Source: an uncultured Altererythrobacter sp.
GTDB lineage: Bacteria; Pseudomonadota; Alphaproteobacteria; Sphingomonadales; Sphingomonadaceae
Assembly (NCBI GenBank): GCA_913055875.1
Contig: CAJXJY010000015.1
Location: 21,903 to 85,902, forward strand
Direction of reading: 5' to 3'
DNA: 64,000 nt
Within the stretch, counting starts at the first letter, position 1, and each line of letters begins with the position of its first letter. The notes under the pieces are model-generated. The model saw nothing but the letters and a program-made list of their open reading frames with translations. It searched no databases and was not told the origin of the DNA. Position numbers and translations under genes: made by a program. Shown one piece after another: positions 34,416-43,124 of this stretch.

Positions 34416-36062
34416 ATGCGACGATATCTGACACTTCACGATCCAGCATTGGCGCGCGACTACCATGATCGCGGCTGGTGGACCGACGCGAGCTTCTACA
34501 AACTGGGCAGATCGCATGCGGCACGGCATCCCGACCGGTTCGCGGCTCGCGACAGCGGGCGGCGACTGACCTGGTCGGAGCTCATGGCTTTCAGCGATGC
34601 TGTCGCCGCGCGGTTCGAAGATGCAGGTCTGGAACGCGGCGACCTGATCTCCATGTGCGTCTCCAATCGCATCGAGGCGCTTGGCGTGCTTCTCGCCTGC
34701 TCGCGGAACGGCTACGTTTGCCATCCTTCCATTCACAAGACGATGTCGCGGCCCGAGATTGTCGAAGTTCTCAAGAAGTTCAGACCTTCCATCCTCATCC
34801 GGGAGGCCGGCTTCGGGGAAGCCGGTACGCTTACGGTTGAGGAAGCCGCGGCAACCGGAATTGCGTCGCTTCGAGAAATCATCACTTTGCAATCCGGGCG
34901 CAGCGTCCCGGTCTCGCTGGCTTCCGCGTTCGCCGATGCCCCCGCCGCTTCCGAGCCATCGGGTGACCCCGACAGCCCGCTGATATTTCTGCTGACCTCC
35001 GGGACCACCGGTCAGCCGAAAGGGATCATGCATTCGGACAACACATACCTGGCGAATGCCCGCGATCTGGTCGCGGATTGGTGTCAGGACGAGCACACGA
35101 CTCTTTGCGCCTTGAGCCCCGCTTCCCATGGCATGTTCTGGGTGGGGTTCGCCCAGACGATTGTTGCCGGTGGCGAATTCGTGGCAAACGATCCGCCACC
35201 GAACCACTCGCTCATCGACTGGATCAACCTGTCGGAAGCGAATTATGTCATGGGAGTGCCGACCAACGTGGTCGACATCCTCGCGGAGCAGAAACGCAAG
35301 CCCGTCGAATTCGCGAAGCTGAAGACGTTCTACATCGCCGGGTCTGCAATTCCGCGTTCCGCTGCCGAAGGATTGCTGGCGCAGGGGATCAAGCCGATGA
35401 ATGTCTACGGCATGTCGGAAAATCTCTCATGCCAGTACACGCGACCGGACGACGATCTAGAAACGCTTGTGTCGACCGTCGGTCGACCGGGGCCGAGCTT
35501 CCTGACTGCCATATTCGATACGGACGACGTCAATCGCGTGCTGAACTCCGGAGAGGTGGGGCAAATCGGAGGGCGTGGAGCGAGCCTGATGCTCGGATAC
35601 TATGCAGACCAGCTCGAAACCGAACAGTCGTTCAATCGCGATGGCTGGTTCATGAGCGGGGACCTGGGATATATCGACGATGCAGGGTGCCTGACATTTG
35701 CCGGCCGAATAAAGGATGTGATCATAAGGGGAGGGAAGAACATCTACCCCATCGCAATCGAAGACGCCGCAGTTCGTCATCCCCGGATCGACAGTGCGGC
35801 GGCTTTCGGTCTTCCGGACGAAAGATTGGGCGAGCGCATCTGCCTCGCTGTCGATTGCGAAGATGGCGCCGAACCCGATTGTGAAGATGTGCTCGCCCAC
35901 CTGAAATCGATGGGCCTAGCCAAATATCAAATGCCGGAATTCATCCTGTTCGTGAACGAGATGCCGCTCAATTCCACCGGCAAGATCATGAAGAGCATCA
36001 TATTGGACCGCATTGCGAAGAGCGAGCTCGTTCCCACGCGTATCGACAAGGTGGCGACATGA
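34416..36062 (+). CDS. AMP-forming acyl-CoA ligase
   Basis: 548 residues of the ANL superfamily: P-loop LLTSGTTGQPKG, YGMSENLSCQYT (A5), GWFMSGDLGYIDDAGCLTFAGRIKDVIIRGGKNIYP (A7-A8) and the catalytic lysine in NSTGKIMKSIIL near the C-terminus. It activates a carboxylic acid with ATP and CoA. It lies 7 bp after the dehydrogenase, and its TGA overlaps the next ATG. Length and neighbours agree with cyclohexanecarboxylate-CoA ligase (AliA), but medium-chain or aromatic acids cannot be excluded. The chain DVNRVLNSGEVG and the acidic CEDGAEPDCEDV insert are individual features. Confidence 0.88.
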   Translation: MRRYLTLHDPALARDYHDRGWWTDASFYKLGRSHAARHPDRFAARDSGRRLTWSELMAFSDAVAARFEDAGLERGDLISMCVSNRIEALGVLLACSRNGYVCHPSIHKTMSRPEIVEVLKKFRPSILIREAGFGEAGTLTVEEAAATGIASLREIITLQSGRSVPVSLASAFADAPAASEPSGDPDSPLIFLLTSGTTGQPKGIMHSDNTYLANARDLVADWCQDEHTTLCALSPASHGMFWVGFAQTIVAGGEFVANDPPPNHSLIDWINLSEANYVMGVPTNVVDILAEQKRKPVEFAKLKTFYIAGSAIPRSAAEGLLAQGIKPMNVYGMSENLSCQYTRPDDDLETLVSTVGRPGPSFLTAIFDTDDVNRVLNSGEVGQIGGRGASLMLGYYADQLETEQSFNRDGWFMSGDLGYIDDAGCLTFAGRIKDVIIRGGKNIYPIAIEDAAVRHPRIDSAAAFGLPDERLGERICLAVDCEDGAEPDCEDVLAHLKSMGLAKYQMPEFILFVNEMPLNSTGKIMKSIILDRIAKSELVPTRIDKVAT

Positions 36063-36826
36063 CCATCGAACTGGAAAAGCGAGACGACATCGCAATCCTG
36101 ACGCTCAATCGACCGCGGGCGCTCAATGCCCTGAATTCCGAATTGCTCCGGAATTTCGCGGATGCTGTCAAGCAGACCGGCGACGACGGCTGCCGTGCCC
36201 TCATCATAACGGGTGCCGGCGAGAAGGCATTCAGCGCCGGGGCGGATGTGACCGAACTCGTTGGCCGCACGCTGGCTCGGGAGAAGCGAACGACCGAGTT
36301 GGGTCAGCGAATTTTCAACGATCTCGAGCGATGTCCGATACCGACCATTGCGCTGGTCAACGGCTACGCGTTCGGCGGGGGGCTCGAACTTGCCTTGGCG
36401 TGCACGTTCCGGCTCGCGACGCCCAATGCCAAGCTGGGCCTGCCGGAGATCAAGCTCGGCCTGGTGCCCGGCTACGGGGGGACCCAACGCCTTCCACGGA
36501 TGATCGGGCACGCCCGTGCAATGGAAATGATCTTGTCGGGAGAGCCCATCGGCGCGGATCGGGCGCTCGAATTCGGATTGGTTTCGGAGATCGTGCGCGG
36601 CGATGCGCTCGAAGCGGCGGCAGCTTTCGCCAGGCGGTTTACCCGCCATAGCCTGGTGGCAGGATGGCTCGCCCGACAGTCTGTTCTCCGCGGAATGCAG
36701 ACTTCGTTGGAAGAAGGGCTGAAGATCGAAGCCGACCTATCCACGCTGTCGATGCAAACCGAGGATGGCAAGGACGGTATGGACGCATTCATCGCCAAGA
36801 GGCCGGCGCGAGTCATCGACCGCTGA
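36059..36826 (+). CDS. Enoyl-CoA hydratase, possible cycloalkene-carboxyl-CoA hydratase
   Basis: 255-residue crotonase with both catalytic glutamates of true hydratases: Glu110 in GGGLELALA and Glu130 in GLPEIKLG. ITGAGEKAFSAGADVTELV provides the oxyanion site and GYGGTQRLPR follows. The C-terminus FIAKRPARV is normal. It is the last gene of the plus-strand operon, coupled to the ligase by ATGA. It completes a five-enzyme set (ligase, dehydrogenase, hydratase, SDR, ring hydrolase) that mirrors AliA-AliB-BadK-BadH-BadI. By itself the sequence only supports a general enoyl-CoA hydratase. Confidence 0.88.
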   Translation: MTIELEKRDDIAILTLNRPRALNALNSELLRNFADAVKQTGDDGCRALIITGAGEKAFSAGADVTELVGRTLAREKRTTELGQRIFNDLERCPIPTIALVNGYAFGGGLELALACTFRLATPNAKLGLPEIKLGLVPGYGGTQRLPRMIGHARAMEMILSGEPIGADRALEFGLVSEIVRGDALEAAAAFARRFTRHSLVAGWLARQSVLRGMQTSLEEGLKIEADLSTLSMQTEDGKDGMDAFIAKRPARVIDR

Positions 36827-37264
36827 GGCCGGGCTCGCAGGCGCCAAAAGGATTCCGATCGGCCGGCAAGAGGGATCGCCCGAACCCGCCGATCGGCGGC
36901 GAACTTGAAGAAGTTTCCTGCAGAACCTGAATGATCTGACAGAAAGTCCGGACGATCGAAATTGGACTTTGCCCCAGAAACTCGACATGTTGCGCACAGC
37001 CCCGGGCGTCACATCGGCAGCTGCGGGCAGACGCGATCGCTGTGTCACATTGGTGCACTGCCCCATCGTTCGGGGCTTGCTGGTCTCTTCAATCGACTGA
37101 AGGGGGAGGAGTTTAGCGCACATCGAATTCTAATCGCCTTGGCTGAAAACCTCCGGCCGCCTTTGCGACACCTGCGCATGACGACGTCAATCGCTTTCGG
37201 AGCAGAGATTAGATTATTGTAAAGATAAGGAAACACAGAAGCGTGAATTGAGTGGAGAGGGTTT
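36827..37264. promoter_or_regulatory. 438-bp gap: operon end and AraC-gene leader
   Basis: No gene is seen. A perfect 14-bp palindrome CCGCCGATCGGCGG lies at 36886-36899, followed by AACTT-GAAG-AAGTT at 36902-36915. Either may be a terminator stem of the upstream operon or an operator. The last 80 bp before the AraC gene are AT-rich (GATTAGATTATTGTAAAG), which fits a promoter, and GGAGAGG lies just before its GTG. Confidence 0.4.
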
Positions 37265-38224
37265 GTGCTGGAGCTTCCTGAAATCACCATGGACGGTTCG
37301 TTTCATGGCGTGGTCGAGCTTAACGATTCTTGGTGCAAGAGATTCGACGGCGACGATTTTGCCCAATTCGTCATTGTTCAACGTGGTGAATGCTGTTTTG
37401 AAATGCCGGACAATTGCGAAGGCGTGGTTCATGTCTCCGAGGGTGCCGTACTCGTTACGGTCGGAGGAGGTGCGCAAATCTGGCGTGATTCGAGCGATAC
37501 GGCCATCCCGGACGGCGATCAGGACTTCGAAGTCGCCTGGCCCGAGGAGACACCCAAAGCGTGCGGGCGCAAATACACTCGGCTGTTCATCGGGCGATCC
37601 CCGCGCAGCGTGAATAAGCTGCTGCCGGCGTTTCCCAAGTGGATGTACATTCCGCCCAAGGAAACGGAAACGATCGAACGATTGAAATTAGTCATGGAAA
37701 TGATCGAGCTGGAATCTTCAGGTGACGAATGCGCGATGGAGCGCCAAGGCGTGATCAGGCGGCTCTCTGAAGTGGGGACAGTCATACTGGCCCGTCACGT
37801 TAAGGAGACCTTAGCAAATCAGAATCCGCGATGGCCGGAAATGGCGGTGGATTCCCAGATCATGCGTGCGTTGAAGATGATCGAAAGTGAGCCGGCGAGA
37901 GACTGGACCGTCGAGACCTTGGCATCGGAAGTGGGGATGGGGCGTTCGACATTCGCCCTGCGCTTTCGGCAGCTCGTCGGCGATACGCCGGTCAATGCTC
38001 TCAACCGGATACGCATGCTGCGCGCTGCCAAGGCCATCCGGGACGGGCAAAAATCGATATCGCTCATTGCCCAATCGATAGGGTACAGTTCGGAGCCGGC
38101 CTTCATCAAGGCTTTCGCGCGCTATTTCGGAGCGCCTCCCGGACGATACCGGGCATCGAATTGTCGTGGCGTCCCTGACCCGGCAAAGGACATGCCCGCG
38201 CGGGAAAACATGCGGACCAATTGA
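37265..38224 (+). CDS. AraC-family transcriptional regulator
   Basis: 319 residues. The N-terminal half is cupin-like (FAQFVIVQRGECCFEM, VLVTVGGGAQIWR) and probably binds the inducer. The C-terminal double helix-turn-helix (about 205-305) has WTVETLASEVGMGRSTFALRF, NRIRMLRAAKAI, SISLIAQSIGYSSEPAFIKAF and PPGRYR, all standard for AraC/XylS. It starts with GTG at 37265 behind GGAGAGG. It sits right after the upper/ring-degradation operon and before the IclR gene. It is a likely activator of the dioxygenase operon and perhaps of the divergent left arm. Confidence 0.9.
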   Translation: MLELPEITMDGSFHGVVELNDSWCKRFDGDDFAQFVIVQRGECCFEMPDNCEGVVHVSEGAVLVTVGGGAQIWRDSSDTAIPDGDQDFEVAWPEETPKACGRKYTRLFIGRSPRSVNKLLPAFPKWMYIPPKETETIERLKLVMEMIELESSGDECAMERQGVIRRLSEVGTVILARHVKETLANQNPRWPEMAVDSQIMRALKMIESEPARDWTVETLASEVGMGRSTFALRFRQLVGDTPVNALNRIRMLRAAKAIRDGQKSISLIAQSIGYSSEPAFIKAFARYFGAPPGRYRASNCRGVPDPAKDMPARENMRTN

Positions 38225-38261
38225 CGCAATCGGATCGCTGCAATCCCCTCGCCAAAGATGT

Positions 38262-39017
38262 TCATGTCATCGATGCGACCCGGGCGTTGATCTGCTCTGC
38301 GGATTTCATCAGCAATTTGGCGGAACGGGCGATTTCCAATCGTTCGAGCCGTTGCGACGGATAACTTAACGAGATCGCGCAAATTCTTCCTTCGGTTTCT
38401 GCAAGCGGCGCGGCGATGCAGATGAGGCCCCCTTCCATTTCGCCATCGTCGATGGCGTATCCTCGGCGGCGGATCGTCTCCAGTTCGCGCCGCATCGCGT
38501 CTCCATCGACGATCGTGGTCGGGGTAAGCTTCACCAATGGCGTGCGGAGGTATTCGTCGAGTTCCCGCTTCGGCAACTGGCTCAGCAATGCCTTGCCGAT
38601 GCCGGTGCAATAGGCCTCGAGCTGCGCCTGTTCGCGCGTGAATATGTTCGGCGTCCCCTCGCGGACGAGATACGTCACCATGTCGTTTTCGAAAGTGCCG
38701 AGATGGGCCGTGGCGGATTGGAGAGACGCTGCCCGCGCCAGTATCGGCCGGGCTACGGCGACAAGACGCGACAGGGGATCGATGTTTTCCAGCATCGCGC
38801 GCAGCTGCTCGCTTCCGGCATAGCGGCCCTTGGCGATCCGGACGATTATCCCGCGGTCGAGAAGCAGCTTGGCATATCTGCGCACCGAGGATGCCGCGAT
38901 CCCCAGCCGATCGCCGATCTCGCCCAGGGACGATTGTCCGCCGTCGCGGACGACCGCCTCGAACAATTCGAACGCCCGCCCGACAGCTTGCGCACCGGTT
39001 GTCTGCTTGCCGCTCAT
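38262..39017 (-). CDS. IclR-family transcriptional regulator
   Basis: 251 residues. The N-terminal winged helix (residues 8-65: QAVGRAFELFEAVV, SLGEIGDRLGIAASSVRRYAKLL) is followed by the IclR effector domain (AHLGTFENDMVTYLVREG, YCTGIGKALLSQLP, RRRGYAIDDGEMEGGLICIAAPL). It is divergent from the hydroxypentadienoate operon, with 98 bp between the starts. A dyad covers its own start codon. IclR proteins often control lower aromatic pathways, so it probably regulates the hydratase-dehydrogenase-aldolase genes and itself. It converges with the AraC gene with a 37-bp gap. Confidence 0.9.
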   Translation of the reverse strand: MSGKQTTGAQAVGRAFELFEAVVRDGGQSSLGEIGDRLGIAASSVRRYAKLLLDRGIIVRIAKGRYAGSEQLRAMLENIDPLSRLVAVARPILARAASLQSATAHLGTFENDMVTYLVREGTPNIFTREQAQLEAYCTGIGKALLSQLPKRELDEYLRTPLVKLTPTTIVDGDAMRRELETIRRRGYAIDDGEMEGGLICIAAPLAETEGRICAISLSYPSQRLERLEIARSAKLLMKSAEQINARVASMT

Positions 39018-39026
39018 GATATGAGC
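39012..39026. promoter_or_regulatory. Dyad over the IclR start codon
   Basis: GCTCAT-GAT-ATGAGC is a perfect 6-bp inverted repeat with a 3-bp centre. It overlaps the ATG of the IclR gene and lies about 90 bp upstream of the hydratase start. Its size and place fit an IclR operator for autoregulation and control of the divergent operon. This is inferred from position. Confidence 0.4.
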
Positions 39027-39115
39027 AAGTTAATGCGGGTCACTCTAGCTTGCAAACGCTCTCGCGCTAGCATCGGCATTGCGATTGGCAGCGACAGGCC
39101 ATGCGAGAGATCAAT

Positions 39116-39913
39116 ATGACGAGCGATCGGAACGAAAGTTTGCAAGCGGCCGCCCGGCAGCTGCGCGAGGCCTATACGCAGGGGCCGATTGCGCCCCTGC
39201 GCGATGTGCTGGACCCGGTCGATGGCGAAGGCGCGTATCTGGTCCAGGCCATCAATACCGAGCACTGGAAGGCGAGCGGCAGACGGGTCGTGGGCCGCAA
39301 GGCGGGGCTGACATCCGAAGTTGTCCAGAAGCAGCTCGGCGTCGATCAGCCGGATTACGGCGTGCTGTTCGACGACATGAGGATCGCCGATGGAGGGGTG
39401 CTCGATCCTTCGAGGGTCATCCAGCCCAAGGTGGAAGCGGAAATTGCGTTCATATTGTCGCGCGACGTAACCGATCCCGACATCGGTCCAGCGGACCTGG
39501 CGGGCGCCGTGGCAAGCGTGCATGCCGCGCTGGAAATCGTCGACAGCCGCATTGCCGACTGGAAGATCGCATTCGCCGATACCGTTGCAGACAATGGCTC
39601 GTCGGCTTTCTTCGTCCTCGCCGAGCAGGGTGTTCCGCTGGCCGGACTCGATCTGGAAACCGCGGCGATGACCATGTCGGTCAATGCTCAGACTGCGTCG
39701 ACCGGGCTTGGCTCGGCGGCATTGGGAAATCCTCTCAACGCAGCGGCTTGGCTTGCCCGGACGGTAGCGGACACCGGGGATCCCCTGAAAGCGGGCGACA
39801 TCCTGCTGGCCGGCGCGCTCGGCCCGATGGCCGTGCTGGCGCCGGGGGACACGGTCCACACCAGCATCGAAGGCATCGGCAGCTGCTCGTTTGCTCTCGG
39901 GAGCGGGGCATGA
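39116..39913 (+). CDS. 2-Hydroxypenta-2,4-dienoate hydratase (2-keto-4-pentenoate hydratase)
   Basis: 265 residues of the fumarylacetoacetate-hydrolase-like hydratase family (MhpD/BphE/HsaE). Visible motifs are [20 protein letters not shown], the metal-binding acidic set in KVEAEIAF and ALEIVDSRI, and the typical [18 protein letters not shown]. It hydrates the dienoate from the C-C hydrolase to 4-hydroxy-2-oxovalerate. ATG 39116 (with GAGAGA upstream) is preferred over ATG 39101. Its TGA overlaps the next ATG. It is the first gene of the lower operon, divergent from the IclR gene. Confidence 0.92.
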   Translation: MTSDRNESLQAAARQLREAYTQGPIAPLRDVLDPVDGEGAYLVQAINTEHWKASGRRVVGRKAGLTSEVVQKQLGVDQPDYGVLFDDMRIADGGVLDPSRVIQPKVEAEIAFILSRDVTDPDIGPADLAGAVASVHAALEIVDSRIADWKIAFADTVADNGSSAFFVLAEQGVPLAGLDLETAAMTMSVNAQTASTGLGSAALGNPLNAAAWLARTVADTGDPLKAGDILLAGALGPMAVLAPGDTVHTSIEGIGSCSFALGSGA

Positions 39914-40854
39914 GCCGGCGAACCAGGGTCGCCATCATCGGATCGGGCAATATCGGGACCGACCTGATGTTCAAGATCATGCGGTTGTCGAAGACGCTGG
40001 AAGTGGCCGCAATGGTCGGCATCGACCCGGCAAGCGATGGCCTGAAACGCGCTGCGAAACAGGGTGTCGCCATCACTTCCGAAGGGATCGAAGGACTGCT
40101 CGCGCTGGACTGCTTCGCCGAGATCGAGATCGTCTTCGACGCAACCAGCGCCGGGGCGCACAGGCGTCATAGCGAAGTGGTGCTTGGCGCCGGCAAGCGA
40201 ATGGTCGACCTGACCCCGGCAGCCATCGGTCCGTTTACCATTCCTCCCGTCAACGGCGAGGCGAACCTCGACGCCCGAAACGTCAACATGGTGACTTGCG
40301 GCGGGCAGGCGACGATTCCGATCGTCCACGCCGTCAATCGCGTCTCGCCGGTGCGCTATGGTGAAATCGTCGCTTCGATCGCCTCCAGAAGCGCGGGGCC
40401 GGGCACGCGCGCAAACATCGACGAGTTTACCGAGACCACCAGCCAGGCGATCGCCGAAGTCGGTGGGGCCGATCGCGGCAAGGCGATCATCATCCTCAAT
40501 CCCGCCGAACCGCCGCTCATCATGCGCGATACCGTCTACTGCCTGTGCGACGATGCCGATCGGGAGGCCGTCCGGGCAAGTATCGCGGAGATGGTCCGCG
40601 AAGTCCAAGGCTACGTCCCCGGTTATCGGCTCAAGCAGGAAGTCCAGTTCGAACATATCGGCTCGAACCGTCCGCTGCGCATTCCCGAGATGGACGGCTC
40701 TTTCACCGGCCTGAAGGTTTCCGTGTTTCTCGAGGTGGAAGGCGCCGCGCACTACCTGCCCGCCTATGCGGGGAATCTCGACATCATGACGTCGGCGGCA
40801 ATGCGCACGGCCGAGAAGATGGCCGCGCGGCATTGCAGGGAGGCGGCGCGATGA
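39910..40854 (+). CDS. Acetaldehyde dehydrogenase, acylating (HsaG/BphJ-like)
   Basis: 314 residues. NAD motif [14 protein letters not shown] (residues 7-20), [13 protein letters not shown], the catalytic Cys130 in [12 protein letters not shown] and [10 protein letters not shown] are all those of the aldolase-associated acylating aldehyde dehydrogenases. It turns the acetaldehyde or propionaldehyde channelled from the partner aldolase into the acyl-CoA with NAD+ and CoA. ATGA overlaps on both sides tie it to the hydratase and aldolase. Confidence 0.95.
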   Translation: MSRRTRVAIIGSGNIGTDLMFKIMRLSKTLEVAAMVGIDPASDGLKRAAKQGVAITSEGIEGLLALDCFAEIEIVFDATSAGAHRRHSEVVLGAGKRMVDLTPAAIGPFTIPPVNGEANLDARNVNMVTCGGQATIPIVHAVNRVSPVRYGEIVASIASRSAGPGTRANIDEFTETTSQAIAEVGGADRGKAIIILNPAEPPLIMRDTVYCLCDDADREAVRASIAEMVREVQGYVPGYRLKQEVQFEHIGSNRPLRIPEMDGSFTGLKVSVFLEVEGAAHYLPAYAGNLDIMTSAAMRTAEKMAARHCREAAR

Positions 40855-41885
40855 GCGCAAATCCGACGACCGGCAAGCTCTACATCCAGGACGTGACGCT
40901 GCGCGACGGCATGCACGCCATCCGCCACCAATACGGTCTCGATCATGTCCAGGCGATCGCCAGAGCGCTGGACGCCGCAAAGGTCGATGCGATCGAAGTC
41001 GCTCACGGCGACGGTCTGCAGGGATCGTCGTTCAATTACGGTTTCGGAGCGCATACCGACTGGGACTGGATCGGGGCCGTGGCCGAAGTGCTCGACCATG
41101 CGGTGCTGACGACATTGCTGCTGCCCGGGATCGGCACGGTGCACGACCTCAGGCACGCCTACGAGATGGGGGTCCGTTCGGTTCGCGTCGCGACGCATTG
41201 CACCGAGGCGGACGTATCGAAACAGCATATCGAAGCCGCGCGCGGCATGGGAATGGATGTATCCGGTTTCCTGATGATGAGCCATATGGCGGAGCCGGAA
41301 CCGCTCGCCGAACAGGCAAGGCTGATGGAAGAATACGGCGCGCACTGCGTTTACGTGACCGACAGCGGCGGCGCGATGAACATGGAGCAATACGCAGCCC
41401 GGCTGCGGGCGTACGACAGGGTGCTCAGACCGGAAACGCAGCGCGGCGTGCATGCCCACCACAATCTCTCGCTCGGCGTGGCGAATTCCGTCGTCGCGGT
41501 CCAGAACGGCGCCGTCCGGGTGGATGCCAGCCTCGCCGGAATGGGGGCCGGGGCGGGCAACGCGCCGCTGGAGGTGTTCGTCGCGGCCGCCGAAAGCTAC
41601 GGCTGGCGGCATGGCTGCGACCTGTACGCCTTGATGGATGCGGCGGAGGATCTGGTCCGTCCGTTGCAGGACCGCCCCGTGCGGGTGGACCGGGAAACGC
41701 TGACGCTCGGCTATGCAGGCGTCTATTCGAGTTTCCTGCGGCACGCGGAAAAGGCTGCCGAAACCTACGGGATAGATACGCGCTCGATCCTCGCGGAAGT
41801 CGGCCGGAGACGCATGGTCGGCGGGCAGGAAGACATGATCGTCGATGTCGCACTCGACCTGGTGGAGGGACGTTCGAATAGATGA
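40851..41885 (+). CDS. 4-Hydroxy-2-oxovalerate aldolase (HsaF/BphI-like)
   Basis: 344 residues of the HMGL-like TIM-barrel aldolases. [16 protein letters not shown] carries the metal-binding Asp and the catalytic Arg/His, [10 protein letters not shown] and [14 protein letters not shown] carry the other metal-binding histidines, and the C-terminal DmpG-type communication domain follows. It splits 4-hydroxy-2-oxovalerate (or the C6 homologue) into pyruvate and an aldehyde that is passed to the dehydrogenase encoded upstream. It starts on an ATGA overlap. With the two preceding genes it forms a complete lower meta-pathway. Confidence 0.95.
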   Translation: MSANPTTGKLYIQDVTLRDGMHAIRHQYGLDHVQAIARALDAAKVDAIEVAHGDGLQGSSFNYGFGAHTDWDWIGAVAEVLDHAVLTTLLLPGIGTVHDLRHAYEMGVRSVRVATHCTEADVSKQHIEAARGMGMDVSGFLMMSHMAEPEPLAEQARLMEEYGAHCVYVTDSGGAMNMEQYAARLRAYDRVLRPETQRGVHAHHNLSLGVANSVVAVQNGAVRVDASLAGMGAGAGNAPLEVFVAAAESYGWRHGCDLYALMDAAEDLVRPLQDRPVRVDRETLTLGYAGVYSSFLRHAEKAAETYGIDTRSILAEVGRRRMVGGQEDMIVDVALDLVEGRSNR

Positions 41886-41901
41886 CGGGAACCGTGGTGT
41901 T

Positions 41902-41915
41902 CCGGTTCGAACCGG
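41902..41915. promoter_or_regulatory. Perfect 14-bp palindrome CCGGTTCGAACCGG
   Basis: It lies 16 bp after the aldolase stop, in the 141-bp gap before the mesaconyl-CoA-hydratase-like gene. It has no U-run behind it. It may be an operator for the downstream pair or a weak terminator. A tRNA T-arm was considered and ruled out because stems and the rest of a tRNA are absent. Confidence 0.35.
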
Positions 41916-42026
41916 CATCGCTCCTACAGAACATTCTCACCGGCAAGCAGCACTCGAACGTGCACCAGTCACCAATCCGATTCCGGTTCCCCAGCGAGAA
42001 CGGATGAAACAGTGGGCAACCAATCC

Positions 42027-43121
42027 ATGTCGAATTCAGCAGCCGCTCCGGCGCACGGGAATTTCTTCGAAGATTTCAGCGTTGGACAGCATTTCGTCCA
42101 TGCCACGCCGCGTACAGTCACTTGCGGCGACCGCGCCTTGTATATCGCGCTGACCGGAGCGCGCCAGCCGCTCGCGTCCTCGCAGTCGCTCGCCATGGAA
42201 ATGGGCCACTCCGCGATGCCGCTGGACGACGCGATGGTGTTCAACATCGCATTCGGCAAGACCGTGCCGGACATATCGGCAAACGCCGTTGCCAATCTCG
42301 GCTATGCGGACGTGCGGTTTTGCCGCCCAGTCTGTTCGGGCGATACGATCAGGGCGGAAAGCGAGGTGATCGGCGTGCGCGAGACCACCGGCGGCAAAGC
42401 CGGGATCGTCTATGTGCGTTCGGTAGCGTTCAACCAATCCGGCGAGATGGTGCTGAGCTGGGTTCGCTGGGTGCTGGTGCGCAAGCGCGATCCTTCCGCT
42501 CCGCCGCCGGAAGCGGTGGTGCCCGCCCTGCCGGCACAGGCCGATCCGGCCGCAATCGCCGCCCCTCCCGCGTGCGACGATCCGGCTCCGTTATTGACCG
42601 CGACGGGTTCGGACAAATTGTGGGAGGACTATTCTCCGGGAATGCGCATCGAGCATCCGGCGGGCATGACGCTGGACGAACCGGATCACACCTTCGCCAC
42701 CCGTCTGTACCAGAATACCGCACGAGTTCATTTCGACGCGCGGGCGATGCGCGACACCCCTCACGGTCGCCGTCTCGTCTATGGCGGACACGTCATATCG
42801 GTGTGCCGTGCGCTGTCTTACGACGGCCTCGAAAACGTGCTGTCGATCGCTTCGATCAATGGAGGCACGCATGCCAAGCCGACCTTCGCCGGCGATACGC
42901 TCTACGCTTTGACCGAGGTACTCGAGGCGACCGAGTTTCCCGGTCGCGAAGACATCGGTTGCCTGCGTCTGCGGTTGCTCGGACTGAAAAACGCCCCCTC
43001 CGCGGGCTTTTCCCCCGACATCGAGAGCGACGGCAAGAGCCGGCTCGACGAGGCCGTCGTTCTGGATCTCGATCATACCGTCATCATTCCGCGCCGAGGC
43101 GCCGTTACCGGACTGGAGTAG
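42027..43121 (+). CDS. Mesaconyl-CoA hydratase-like protein (double MaoC hot-dog)
   Basis: 364 residues with two MaoC-type hot-dog halves. The start GNFFEDFSVGQHFVHATPRT, VFNIAFGKTVPDIS, NAVANLGYADVRF, the long linker with RKRDPSAPPPEAVVPALP, and TRLYQNTARVHFD, VYGGHVISVCRALS and INGGTHAKPTFAGDT all match my recollection of mesaconyl-CoA hydratase (Mch/MeaC) of the ethylmalonyl-CoA pathway. Predicted reaction: mesaconyl-CoA to (2R,3S)-beta-methylmalyl-CoA. A GTG at 42012 would add five residues; ATG 42027 is used. It is 3 bp from the lyase gene, and both match the product of the Mcd-like enzyme encoded at 12.3 kb. Confidence 0.82.
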   Translation: MSNSAAAPAHGNFFEDFSVGQHFVHATPRTVTCGDRALYIALTGARQPLASSQSLAMEMGHSAMPLDDAMVFNIAFGKTVPDISANAVANLGYADVRFCRPVCSGDTIRAESEVIGVRETTGGKAGIVYVRSVAFNQSGEMVLSWVRWVLVRKRDPSAPPPEAVVPALPAQADPAAIAAPPACDDPAPLLTATGSDKLWEDYSPGMRIEHPAGMTLDEPDHTFATRLYQNTARVHFDARAMRDTPHGRRLVYGGHVISVCRALSYDGLENVLSIASINGGTHAKPTFAGDTLYALTEVLEATEFPGREDIGCLRLRLLGLKNAPSAGFSPDIESDGKSRLDEAVVLDLDHTVIIPRRGAVTGLE

Positions 43122-43124
43122 AAT

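Noticed and set aside
25683..41885. Aerobic 9,10-seco steroid pathway
   Set aside because: HsaC/HsaD/HsaE-F-G-like genes fit, but there is no 3-ketosteroid hydroxylase, no IpdAB-type CoA-transferase and no KstD in the window; a three-component ring dioxygenase with a beta subunit points to another aromatic substrate.
41902..41915. GGTTCGAACC-like sequence as a tRNA T-arm
   Set aside because: Stems of the right length cannot be formed around it and no D-arm, anticodon arm or acceptor stem is present.
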